Source of the DNA: Pyronema omphalodes
Lineage: Eukaryota > Ascomycota > Pezizomycetes > Pezizales > Pyronemataceae
Assembly: GCA_024516155.1 (NCBI GenBank)
Contig: JAJJXM010000001.1
Location: 930,001-994,000 of the forward strand
Length of the DNA stretch: 64,000 nucleotides
Reading direction: 5' to 3'
The translations under genes and the position numbers were made by a program. Under the pieces are notes generated by a model. It was given only the letters and a program-made list of their open reading frames with translations. It was not told the DNA's origin and made no database searches. This document shows, piece by piece, positions 30,405-41,737 of this stretch. How positions within the stretch are numbered: the stretch's first letter is position 1; each line of letters starts with the position of its first letter.

Positions 30405-31048
30405 GTGGTGGGTCGTTTGGAAGTTTTGGCGAAAAATTTAACGGTGTTTTCTTTCTTCTCTTTTGGGTTAATGGGTTCAGGTTGGGTTTTGTTACATGTA
30501 CTATATGTCTCTTATTTGTTTGCAGCTGTTTACGACTGATTCATTAAATGGTTGTATCTCTGGTCGGAATTTTAGATGGAGGTTTCTAGCTTAGAATCTA
30601 AAATATGTTGGATAGAGTGGTTTTGGATTAAGGAATGTGGTGTGTTTGTAAATATTTAAAGATCTCCGGCCATGACAATTGGAAGATCTTTTCTCCACTT
30701 TTTGATTTCGGCGTTTTTAGAAAATTGACAACTAATATTTACAGCCTCTGGTCAATCAAGCTGATTTAAATTAAAACAACAAAATTGATAGAAATAAAAA
30801 CAAATAAAATACTTACTCAACAATGGCACTCCGGTGTTTCATAAATTTCGTCCTCCTTCAATAATTTGCAGGCGTGCACTCACTCGTCAACAGCGCTGTT
30901 GCGGTCGTGGGCGCTAAACTCTAATGACACTAGAGTTACAAACTTAGCGCAGGTCTTGCCGCCGCGTGCCCCACTGACGTACCGTTCGCTCGTCGTCGCT
31001 ACAGCTTCTGTTCCCTAACCTTACCACCACCGACGGTCCAACACCACC
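30405..31048. other. Intergenic MEF1-CCDC124-like
   Basis: AT-rich 3' flank of MEF1, then a GC-richer promoter segment after 30860. No gene seen. Confidence 0.6.
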
Positions 31049-31854
31049 ATGGCAGGAAAGAAGTTACCAGAGAACAGCAAGAAGGTCGCGGGTAACGCCC
31101 AGAAGGCCGCTGCTGCACAGGCAAAAGCAGACGCCGAGAACGCAAAGAAGGCACAGGCTGAGGCCCAGGAATGGGCAAAGGGCGCGAAAAGTAATGCTAA
31201 GGCGTATGACTCCCCTCCACAAATTCCCGCTCTTAACAATATCGTCTCATCTGCCATGACAACCCCTCCGATCCGTTACCGCCACTAATATCATGGCTTC
31301 CCATTCACCGACCCAAATCGCACAATCTACGACCCTAGAGCGCATGGAACAATGGCTGACAGTGTTTCAATTACAGTGAGGCCGCCGAAGCTAAGAAGAA
31401 GGAAGCTGCCGCCAAAGCCGCCGAAAAGGCCAAACTTCTCGCCGAAGAAGAAGCCGCGATGCCCTCCAAGCCCAAGGGTGGTAAGACCGCTGTTAAGCGG
31501 GGCGGTTTGGACGCCGCCTTGAGCGCATTGAACGCCTCCGGTATCGACGATGCCTTAGACGCTCTTGAGTTGACTTCGGATGGCAAGGCCATTGTTATTG
31601 ATCGCCACCCGGAACGTCGTTACAAGGCCGCCTACGCTGCGTACAAAGATAGAAGACTCCCTGAAATTAAGGAAGAGCACAAGGGTCTTAGGTTGCAGCA
31701 GATGGTCGAGATTATTAAGAAGGAGTTCGATAAACATCCCGATAACCCTTTCAACCAGTCTGGAATTGTGGCGCATAATGCTACCAAGGAGGAGGTCCAG
31801 AATAAGAGGGCGGAGGAGAGGCAGATGATTGAGAACAGGTTGGCGAGAAAATAA
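31049..31854 (+). CDS. CCDC124/Oxs1-family ribosome-associated protein
   Basis: Exons 31049-31203 and 31377-31854, across a 173-bp intron (GTATGA...TTACAG), give 210 aa. The N-terminal half is an Ala/Lys/Glu-rich coiled coil (KKLPENSKKVAGNAQKAAAA ... EAKKKEAAAKAAEKAKLLAE). The C-terminal half has the conserved CCDC124 block: GGLDAALSALNASGIDDALD, HPERRYKAAYAAYKDRRLPE, HKGLRLQQMVEIIKKEFDKH and PDNPFNQSGIVAHNATKEEV. CCDC124 and its yeast relative Lso2 bind idle ribosomes and aid recovery from stress; S. pombe Oxs1 is linked to diamide stress. The intron donor was placed at GTATGA rather than the earlier GTAATG because only the former keeps the coiled coil in frame. Confidence 0.9.
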
Positions 31855-32781
31855 GCGGATGGGATTGAGAAAAAGTTTGTTTGCGGAGTTGTAGCTATTG
31901 TAGAGGAATAGCAGGATTTGTTTTTGGATGAAGGGACGGAAGTGATGGAACGATGGAATGATGGGACAAAAATGCCTAGGAAAATGGCTTTTTGATAATA
32001 GAAGGGTGATGGGGGAAGTATGTACTTATCAATGACATACCAATTTCATTCACATATATATGTTTCCATCTCTGTGCAGTTGTAAATAGTATTGCTCCAG
32101 ATTAAACGGACTTTTTTGTATTCGATAATCATTGAGATATCTTTTTGCTGTTCTTTTGGCAAAATTGTGACAAACTTGGTGAAAGGTTTAGCTGAAAGGG
32201 ACCTAAAAACCCAGCAAAAGGGCGCCCTTTAATTGCGATGATCATCACGCATCCCCACGCTTGTGCGTTTGGGTTGCAGTTCATCCAATTGCCGTAGGCT
32301 GCGGCAAGGCTTAAGGAAGGTTTATCTTATCTCGATCATCATACCTTTCCCACCCCTTAGGAACCCCAGGAAGCCCAAGTCTTTACGCGCCTGTCTTGGC
32401 CAAAACACTAATGCCCAAAACACGGGTAGATTTAGTTCCTCAGGTCTAACTTACCACCTCTTCAGAAAATTGTTGATACCGCGTCTTCGCTTTTACGAAC
32501 CTCGAAATTCACTCCTTACGAATCTTAAAATTGTGCCAATGTTTTAAGCCAGTTTTATCTCGAAAAACTGCCGACCTTTCCAGACCCCCAGAAACTTAAC
32601 CGCCAAACATATTCCCCAATTGGCGCGGCACCATTAACCACCTCTAGACGCGTCTCCTAAATCTTTCTTATACCTTCGAACTTGCAAACCGATTCCGATT
32701 AAAGGGTTCCTACCCTTGTAACGCGTTCGATTCCTAAGGTGGTCTCACCACCATCTCCTCCTCCTCCCCCCCGGCTTCTCA
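31855..32781. other. Intergenic CCDC124-like to CDC45
   Basis: 0.9 kb; AT-rich at first, CT-rich from 32320 on, consistent with a CDC45 promoter or leader. No gene recognised. Confidence 0.55.
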
Positions 32782-35357
32782 ATGTTCATCCCCCGCACCC
32801 TCTTCGCCTCCGCCTACGCCCACCTGAAAGCGCACGCGCACCCATCTACGTCATCGGTCTTGATCCTTTGCGCCCTAGACACGGACAGTTTATGCGGAGC
32901 GCGGATCCTAGCAGCTTTACTAAAGCGCGACTACATTCTACATCAGATCAAGCCTGTCGCCGGATACCAGGATCTAGAGAAGGTTAATGAAACTTTGGTC
33001 AGAGGGAATGATGAGCTTCGGTTTGTTATTTGTTTGGGTCTAGGAGGTTTGGTGGATTTGGCTAGCTTTTTGGATCTGGCTAGAGATGCTGGTGATGAGG
33101 CTGAATGCTGGATCGTCGATGGGAGGAGGCCGTGGAATTTGTATAATGTCTACGCGGGTGGGAGAGAGGGGGATGAAACGGTTGCTGCTAGAGGTGGGAA
33201 GGTGGCTGGTGGGAGACATAATGTGGGGGAGCAGAGAGGGGGGATAAAATGTTTTGATGATGGTGATATTTTGGAGGAAATGGCGGCGGAGGGGGAGGCG
33301 TTTAAAGCGCTGATTGAAATGCCGGAGGTTGACGAGGATTCCGACAGCGATGACGACGGAGACGATGATGAGGACGAAGAGGAAGCGGAAGGCGAGGGTG
33401 GGGTGAGGTTGGATATGGACCAGACCAGCCAGACATCAGGGAGGAAGAGGAAAAGCTCAGATGAATTGATGGATGAAAGTGAAGATGAGGGAGCTTCAAG
33501 GACGAGGAGACGGAGGAGGGATAGTGATGCGGTATTTTACACTACCGCCTATGAATACGGTCGATGAATAAAACTGACGAAACGAAATCAGTCTAGTGGC
33601 GCTTCAACGCCGGTACTACACAGGCATACCCTACTATCGCATCCTTCATCCAGACCGCTTGCATCTTCTCCTCCGCCTCTTAATGGAAATTCAGATCTCG
33701 TACCAACTTCACCGTCGCAAAATCTACCGAATGAGCCCCCGCTACCACCGTACGTCGCCTCTACCAAAACGCTTCGACGGAAGCTGCGTAAGCTACGGAG
33801 GAAACATGAAGCTGTTATTGCCAACTACTACTCGCAAGGAACGTGGTATGGTGAACCGGTGTCTAGTTTAATGTATTCCCTCGCCGCAGATTTGGGACGA
33901 GAAGATAACGACATCCTATGGCTTTCTATTGTTGGAGTTTGTGCGGGAGAGACCTATGGACGGACAATTTCCTCCGGGCCGCCTCGACGAACTGCCGGAG
34001 GATGGGGTGCGGATACTCGAGAAGACCAAGTCCGGGGTATTCTCAAAGACGAAGTTCGGCGGTTAAATCCACCCGATTTAAACGGCACTAGCGCTCTAAC
34101 CTCCGGGAACGCCAATGGAGTATCAGGAGTGACGGCGTTACAAACTACTGCACGATCACCATCTGATACTAGTATTCGGATTAGTCCTGAATATCGGTTT
34201 ATGTTGATCCGGCATTGGTCGCTATATGATTCTATGTTGCATTCTTCTTATTTGGGAACGAAATTACATATTTGGTCTGAACATGGAAGGAAACGTCTTC
34301 ACAAACTATTGGCAAAAATGGGATTCTCATTGAGTCAATGTAAACAACATTATACCCACATGGATATGGATTTAAAGCGTTCATTAAAGGAGAAGCTGGA
34401 AAAATATGCACCGCTTTATGGACTTGACGGAATCGTCAAAGAAGGCTTTGTACGCTGTTGGGGATGGCGGGGATGTCTAAGCGCAGCAGATGTAGCCTAT
34501 GTCGTCGGCGGTATTCTAGAAGTTGGCAAAACACACAAAAAAACACAAAAGAAAATCCCGGGTAATTCAGAGGAGGTCAGCGAAGAAATTGAGCGCCTTG
34601 AAGAATCTAAAGAAATCGATGAATGGATCACCAACTTCTGGGATGCCTATGATGCATTAACCGAGTTTGTTCCCCTATGTCCGCAGTAGTTGATAAGAGT
34701 GACTAATCATGACACAGTATCGAACAACTTAAATCAGCCCTTCCAGTCGCTATGAACCTTCACCAGGCTATCCTTCGTACCGGTACCGCGCTGATTGAAA
34801 AACGTCAAATTCGTCTCTTGAGATCCTTCCGTCTTGCTGTGGTTAAAGAAGGACCGGATCTTCCTGTTTTTACACACCCTAACGCCCTCAGTAAACTCGC
34901 CCTTTGGATCTCAGAAGCAATTATTGAACAGGAAAGGGAGAGTAGTAAAAAGAAGCATCTTCCCCTCGTTGTTGCATCTTTGAACGAAAGAAGAAATGTC
35001 TACACCGTTGTAGGAACCGCTCTAGGTCTCGAAGTCGCAAACTCTCTCAAGATCCAAAAGAAAAAAGAAAAATCCGCTAAAGCTGCAGCGAAGGAAGAGA
35101 AAAGACGGAAGTTATTGGAAGAGGGATTAGATGAAGAGGCGGAAGAGGAAGAAGAGGAAGATGATAGTGATGATGAAGATGAAGAGGAAAGAAAAGGTGG
35201 TCGTAATAGATTCGGTATTGCGTTTCAGGAGGTGGCGAATAGTACACAGGCCAGAATCAGGATTGATTCTTTTGAGGCTACTGTGGTGGAGGTTAAACAG
35301 GAGGATTTGGGGGCGTTTTTGGAGGGTTTGAGTTTAAAGAGTGTGTCATTGCAGTAG
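32782..35357 (+). CDS. CDC45: DNA replication initiation factor Cdc45
   Basis: Component of the CMG (Cdc45-MCM-GINS) replicative helicase. Exons 32782-33531, 33592-34664 and 34718-35357 give 820 aa. Introns are 60 and 53 bp; the second uses donor GTTTGT and joins FWDAYDALTD to IEQLKSALPVAM. The N-terminus MFIPRTLFASAYAHLK and VLILCALDTDSLCGARILAA is the conserved DHH-like start. A long acidic insert lies at about 184-205. The centre has LRKLRRKHEAVIANYYSQGT, SSLMYSLAADLGREDNDILW, and LHIWSEHGRKRLHKLLAKMG. The C-terminal part has ILRTGTALIEKRQIRLLRSF, a second acidic tract and GRNRFGIAFQEVAN. Length and all blocks agree with fungal Cdc45. Confidence 0.95.
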
Positions 35358-38300
35358 TTGGGCATATAAGTGATGGCGGTGCGAAGCAAAGTTGCAGAGT
35401 TGCAAAACTGTAGAATATAGCAAATCCGCAATCCGCAATCCGCAAATCCGCAAATCCGCAATCCTCAACCCAAAATCCGTAATTTTCATTAAGCGAGGTG
35501 TGATTAGATGTATAGAATTATATTTATTCTACTTCTTTTTCTTCTTTTTTTGATGTTCCTTACTTTCACGCCCTTGAACATTTTTTTTCTCTCTTTCTTG
35601 TAGGTTCTTCTGCGAACTTCTTCATTATTCATTATTCTTTATTCTTTCTTCTTTGGGATTTTCGTTTCGGTTTTGGTTTTTGTGATGGTTTTTGTTTCGG
35701 TTTTGGTTTTTGGTTTTTGTGATGGTGTATATTTTTTGTCTTCTTTTTTTCGGATTGGTTTTGGTTTTGGTTTTGCTTTATTTTGCTTTATTTTTATTTT
35801 AGTTGGGGTACTAGGGTTTTTCTCTCTTTCTTTTCTTTCTTTTTTTTTTTAAGATTTTATATTCTTTTTCTCCTTTTTCCTTCTGAAGTTCGTTTTATAT
35901 GATTATATACATACCTTAGGTACATATATACTTTCCCAGGCTGTCTAGGCTGTCCAGGCTACCCTTTACCCATACTTTTTCTAAAGTCCCGGAGTCTAGG
36001 AGTCAAGGAATCTGGACTGTGACTGTGACTGTGATGTACCATTAGGGTTAAAGATTAAGATTAAGATGGATATTGAAGTCTGAAGTCTGAAGTCTGTAGT
36101 TGAAAAGGATTTTGTTTTTTGTTTGTTGCTTTTTAAAAAATGGATTTTTTGTTTTTTTGTTGTCTTGTTTTTTGTTTTTTTTTTCTGTCTTGATGTGAGA
36201 TGTGAGATGTGGGAGGAGAGATAGAGGAGAGATAGAGGATCCAGAGATTGAGATTGCGATGAGGATTATAAAAGACGGGAAATAGGATCTCCCTTCCGTT
36301 TCCATAGAGCCACGAGAAGTCATCCACTGTGTCTTTATCAATGATGACGTGATCAATCACCATCTACGAACAACTTTTACCACCAGGAATCAGGAGTTTA
36401 AAAACACAGGCTGAAAATTCTAGAAGGGGGGGGGGGGGGGGGGGGGTGGGGGGTACTAAGGTGGAGATACTACCTCGACCAATGATAAAGCCGCTGATAC
36501 TACTCAGACAGCCATTATTACATACATATGTAACTAGGGGTTGTTTATTTATTTAATCATGCGCTGACTGGCGCCTGAAAGTGTCCAGAGCCACAGGTAG
36601 GACAAATCCGCTATAGAAGAATATGTCTATAAGGATATCATATATGGCATGTCAGGACTCAGGATCGGAGGGCTTACCCTTATAGAGACGATGATCTTAT
36701 ATATAGAAAGGCTGGGAGAGTGAATACTGGAAACGTGGGGCGCCAGGGGGTTGGAGTATCCTCCAGAGTCCACACCCTGCTTAACGTCAAAAACGCACCT
36801 TCAGCTACACCTCTGTGTACGACTAGCATGGAAATTGGTTACGTTATACTCGATTTGAAGTTCTTAAATATTCCTAACCGTAAGTTTATGACGGATATTT
36901 ACGTTATAATTAGTTTTCAATATTGTTGAGTGTGAATAGGGTAACTGTTCTAGTGACTTTGAATCCCTATGGCAGTGATTGTAACTTTGTAAGCGGGTAC
37001 CATGTGGGGAAATTTTAATCAAAGGGGTCAACACCCAGTAGTACAGGGACTGTAAAAAGAGATAGCTATGGGCTGAATCTGGGGAGGTTTGATTAAAGAC
37101 AGTCTAGACAGGAGAGCGGAGAAAGGTGGATGGAGCCGTGAGGGTTATGTAAAGAGAAACCCTTGTGGGGAAGAGATAATTACCCCATGAGATACACCCC
37201 GTATTGCAATACTGAAGTAAATATAGAAAATTATTCAATCGAAAGAAGTTTCATGCGGGGTTAAGATTGGTCCCCAGGTTGTGTTGGTACCCGAAATGGA
37301 GGATATACTCAGCTTAGATGGAGGGTTGTGTATTTTAGGGTATAAACACTGTTGGGTGCGATAGATCAATATATTCAACTAGTACCGAACGTATTGTTCG
37401 TATATTCGTCAACTGATCCTGGTTAGTTACGTCCAATTAGTTAATAATCGAGAGTTGGATTTTTTTTACTATCACTCGCTTGTAGGCGAGAATGGCCTGT
37501 TATCATGGCTTTATTGTAAGCTGATTCATGGATTTCATACCCAACTACTTCAAAGCAATTGATTCTCTTGAGAAAGTGTGTATCTAATTAAAGCTCTCTT
37601 CACTTTTAGATTACTTTTTCGGCTGTAAAGCTACCATCGCACACCTCTCACAAAATTCTGCCTAACAACCCTGGTAGAGAGTCCTTGATATGAAAAATGA
37701 TATGCTATCGTATCTAGATGGTGTTCCAAAGATTTAGTGAAATATCAACAATCGCTAAGTCAAATAACTCTCCCACGGTTGCATTATTCAGGGTTATTCA
37801 TTTGCACTTTAGGCCCAACCGTTAGAGAGTACATCGTCTCACTACAGCCGCTTCCCGGGAGTATTTGCACATATCCTGCACATATAAGGCCACACTTAGT
37901 TTCGCTAAAATCGGCACATTGACCACATCCCATGGAAAAGTGTTGGAATCTTTTTGAGTGGTGTAGGCGTTCATGCAAGGAAACATACCAAACGTTCCTA
38001 CTACAAGGCTGTTGGGTACCTTACTTTATTTAGATGCATTCTTAACTATCAATTTGCTGCCGCACTCGCATCGGTGACGGACATCGGCAGTACTTTGCAA
38101 ACTTGCATGTGTGTTCTAGTATTTCCGGATGTTATTGAATCTACCCGGTTTTACATATTTCACATAGCTTTACTAGACTTTCTAGAGATTTGTGAAGGGA
38201 AAATTTTGAATCAATTTGAGGCTGAGTTTACGTTGAACAATATAAGCACCGGTCCTCTATGAACGATGGGAAGTGTAATATACACTCTTATACAGTATAA

Positions 38301-38428
38301 GATTCACGGTATTTCATTGCAAGCCACTCACCCTCTTCCGAAACTACATAAGTGGGCCTACACGACTTCTCTTCGGAACCTTTCGAATCTCTACAATCGA
38401 CCTCAGGTTCTCCAAATAATAGCGCAGA
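35358..38428. other. 3-kb gene-poor region, T-rich then AT-rich
   Basis: Contains an 'atccgca' short tandem repeat (35425-35462), a pyrimidine-rich tract (35530-35890), 'gaagtct' repeats (about 36074), and a poly(G) run of about 20 (36427-36446). The stretch 36720-37440 is not similar to any gene I recognise; it could hold an old element, but no open frame survives. Confidence 0.5.
36427..36449. repeat. Poly(G) tract
   Basis: About 20 consecutive G followed by TGGGGGG. Potential G-quadruplex former. Exact length may be uncertain in the assembly. Confidence 0.9.
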
Positions 38429-39407
38429 ATGGCACTACAAGAGCAAACCCACATACCTCTCACGGCCACCGTACTCGGTGCTATTGGAACCGTTTGTTGG
38501 TGTGTGCAACTTCTCCCACAAATCTACCACAACTACAAACGGAAAAGCACGAATGGTTTCCCCGCTTCCATGATGTTATTATGGGCCTTATGTACGTTGC
38601 CTTACTTGATATGTCCAATCATCTCCTCTTATTACCCCGCTAACATCTTCAATAGCCGGCATCCCTTTCGGAGTCTATGCCATACTACAAAACTTCAACA
38701 TGCCTCTCCAAGTTCAACCACAAATCTTCATGACCCTCTGTATGATCGCCTTCGGTCAATGTCTTTACTATAGCCACCATTACCGGTTGCTTACAGCCCA
38801 TCTTTGCGCCATGACACTTCTTATCATATTTATCGGCACTGAGGTCATCTTGATTATATTATTCCGACCTATCTACCGTTCTGGAAATTCAGCGCCATTA
38901 GTTATCATTGGTACCATTGGTTCCATCTTACTCGCCCTTGGGTTAATCCCACCGTATTGGGAAATGTATAAACGTGGTGGAATGGTAGCGGGAATCAACT
39001 TTTTATTTCTTGCGACAGATGCTGCGGGGGCCTTCTTTTCTCTGATGAGTTTATTGGCACAGCCTGTTTTCGATAAAGTTGCTGCGTCGATGTATTGTGT
39101 ACTCCTAGGATTGGAGTTGGGGATCTTCTTGGGTCATGCACTATGGTGGTGTTTTAAGGGTCGCAAGTTGAGTCCTGAGGAGATTAGAGCTTTGGAAAGA
39201 TTAGGGGAGAAGGAAGATAAGCGCAAGGATAGAGAGTTGTATTTGGAGGATGGTTCCGAGGAGGAGAAGGAAGATAAGCGCAAGGATAGAGAGTTATATT
39301 TGGAGGATGGTTCCGAGGAGGAGAAGGAGAAGGACAGTGACTCGGCGTCGGAAAATGAAGAAGTGGAAAAGAAAAACCAGAAGAAGTTATGGAACGTGGC
39401 ACTGTAG
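38429..39407 (+). CDS. PQ-loop repeat membrane protein
   Basis: Exons 38429-38591 and 38656-39407 (64-bp intron, GTACGT...CAATAG) give 304 aa. Seven hydrophobic segments are expected. The first PQ loop is QLLPQIYHNYKRKSTNGFPA; the junction reads WALSGIPFGVYAILQNFNMP; the second loop is LGLIPPYWEMYKRGGMVAGI, with PP in place of PQ. Family members include lysosomal and vacuolar cationic amino acid exporters and SWEET-like carriers; this subtype's substrate is not known. After the last helix (EIRALERLGEK) the tail contains a nearly exact 60-bp tandem duplication giving two copies of EDKRKDRELYLEDGSEEEK. Start chosen at MALQEQTH because it immediately precedes the first helix. Confidence 0.85.
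39207..39326 (+). repeat. 60-bp tandem duplication inside the PQ-loop gene
   Basis: Two nearly identical units (one silent difference, ttgtat/ttatat) encode the duplicated 20-residue acidic/basic motif at the cytosolic tail. The near identity indicates recent origin. Confidence 0.9.
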
Positions 39408-41446
39408 TAGAGACATACCTTGACATTGCTCGTTTTCCACAGATCGGAGAGCGCTAGTGGTGTTCTCTCAAGGATGGTTTCGAAATTTGCTGAGATTTGA
39501 TTTACTACAGGAGTTTTTTTTTGTTATTTCCTTTGTCTATTCTGGAGTTCTCAAAAGGTGTATGAGCGGACGGTATTTTGCTTTCGGTTTGGGTTTATCT
39601 ATACATTGTGTACAGCTAGATGGTTCGATTCGTTGGGGTTTTAGCATTAGATTTTCTGTAAAATATTAAACTGATGTATATGTATAATGTTTTTTATATT
39701 TTCCTTCATGGTCTGTAATTATAAACTTGATAAAAGTTTCTTTAGATATCAATAATTATCTTACTTCTTTGCAGTGCAGCATTGGGGGGCATTCCGGAAC
39801 ACTTATTATTATTTCACTCAACGGGGCCATCATTGAACGCGTAGACTGCGCCTCATCCACATGCCTTCCGAAGGCAGTATTAATTCTTATCCTACACATT
39901 GACTTCGCGGATTCATATGCCCTTGCTGCGAAGAATTCAACGCCCGGAGGCTTGTATGGGACGAAAATATTCTCGTATCTTGGCAATTCTGACGCCTTTG
40001 CGCATACGCGCCGCGCACGCCGTTCAGAACCCACAAATAGGAAGGATAAAGGACCTCGGTATGGCTCGTTATTCTCTGTTTGGGGCATGTTTTGAAAAAC
40101 GAAAAATACCCAGTTTCATGGACCTCCCAACATGGGCTGTAACAAAGATGTTTGTTGAATACTTTACGACAGTCATTGTCATTGATAAATTTGTCAAAAA
40201 TTATGTACTTTGACGTCGTAAAAGTGTGCTTCTTACATAAGTCTGAAGCCGGTGGATCAATTCAATAAGGCTTTCTGACGTTTATGGAAACGTTCTAGTG
40301 CCCGTTCCAACGAAATGAATCTACTTCACGTGGAAGATAGTAGTGGAAAAACTATTATCGGAAGTAAAGCCACCACCTAGTCTAAGCTGGCGCTCCAAAA
40401 CGGCCGGCCACGCGTTGCCCATGTAAAATTCATTTCAAGCATGACTGTATGCCTACTGTCAACCCCAACAACTGAACCACTACGTAGATTCGTTGAATTG
40501 AGCATAACGTGCTATTTACGGGCCAAACCGACCCACAATAGTTAACGTGGCGTCTTCTTGATAATCATGGCTTCTTATACGATACATGAAAGTACAGGCT
40601 TGGCTGTAAATTGATTCAAAACAAAACAAAAAGCATCACAAAGTTCGAAAACTAATAACGGCCAAACCAGAGAAGTGTAAGGGAATATTAATAATCTTGT
40701 TATTATGGAGACCTATATGTTACTTGCTTTATAGGCCTTTTCACCATATTCTCGCTATGTGAATCACTGTGGCGTATTCATGTAAGAAGTAATAAGACGG
40801 ACACCAATATCTGACGTCTGACAGCTTTCTCACGAAAGGTGCATTTTATAACAGTGTAAACCAAAGAGAGGAAGACTTCAGTATGGAAATATCCCACATT
40901 GACTGTTCTAGTCGAGATTATATCCTCTGTTAATGTTATTGGTCTGGAGTGCCCTGGCGTAGGCTGTTGATCTCTGCTGCTGCTAGGCTGCCGCTGGAAA
41001 TTTGTATTAATAGAGTTAACGCTGGTTTTGTTCACATCTGTGGTCCCGGTGGGAGATGCATGGTGTTGAGTTCCCCTAGTAACCTTTACTCCCTGTACCA
41101 CGTATGTTTGCAGAGTGACAAATCAGTATAGAAGATGAGTCCCTAACCCAAATTCCACTGTAAACTATGCTCTTATTATCTACCAACGCTGCCAGGACGA
41201 TGCTAGCAATTGACACTTTTACTCTGTAAATCACATGTGATGAAAGAGTGGGAGAACAGATCTCACAGTTAACGAAATCCGACACAAACTATCTAATCAA
41301 TCAAGTATAACATCAAAATTCTTATAAAGCAAAAGGTCTATTCCAAGTTCAAATGCAAACAAAACGCTTCAAAAAAAACAAAGCAAACATACACGCCAAT
41401 TCCAAGCACCAAAAAACCCCAGTACTTTCCCCCCAAACTCCAGCCC
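39408..41446. other. Gene-poor region
   Basis: 2 kb. A GC-richer island at 39770-40100 has opposing frames of about 100-120 codons (39727-40095 plus, 39756-40088 minus), neither resembling a known protein. The rest is AT-rich. Confidence 0.45.
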
Positions 41447-41737
41447 TTATTCCAAGCCAACAAACAACGTCATCGTATCATCGCTTCCCCATGGCTCTGT
41501 GTCAAACGATAACCGATGAAATTGTGCCATCCCGATACCGACCTTCTCTTCCTTAAAATGTATCCCAAACTCAGATGCACAAATCTGCTTGGCTGCTAGA
41601 TTGGCTTCTTGGATAGTGTTGAAGGGGCCAATGTTCAAATATGGATTGACATAGCCGTCGCCGTATCGTCGGTAGACAAGGTAGCGCGCCCTTGGGGCCT
41701 TGTTTGAAGTGGGGAAACCGTTGAAGAAGTCCACCAT
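41447..41737 (-). CDS. Small hypothetical protein, 96 aa
   Basis: Intronless minus-strand frame starting MVDFFNGFPTSNKAPRARYL. It has a natural-looking globular composition: aromatic-rich and mixed charge, with segments YRRYGDGYVNPYLNIGPF, IQEANLAAKQICASEFGIHF and MAQFHRLSFDTEPWG. The pattern 'GPF.T..EAN.AA..IC..E' could fit a small alpha/beta domain. There is no signal peptide, transmembrane segment or cysteine framework. I do not recognise a family. Support is the composition and the compact context, with an AT-rich 3' flank and a leader that contains GA-rich repeats near 41830. It could be a true lineage-specific gene. Confidence 0.55.
   Translation of the reverse strand: MVDFFNGFPTSNKAPRARYLVYRRYGDGYVNPYLNIGPFNTIQEANLAAKQICASEFGIHFKEEKVGIGMAQFHRLSFDTEPWGSDDTMTLFVGLE

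Noticed and set aside
39727..40213. Overlapping frames of about 100-120 codons on both strands
   Set aside because: No recognisable motif, no splice or promoter support, and frames are open in both directions because of local GC content.
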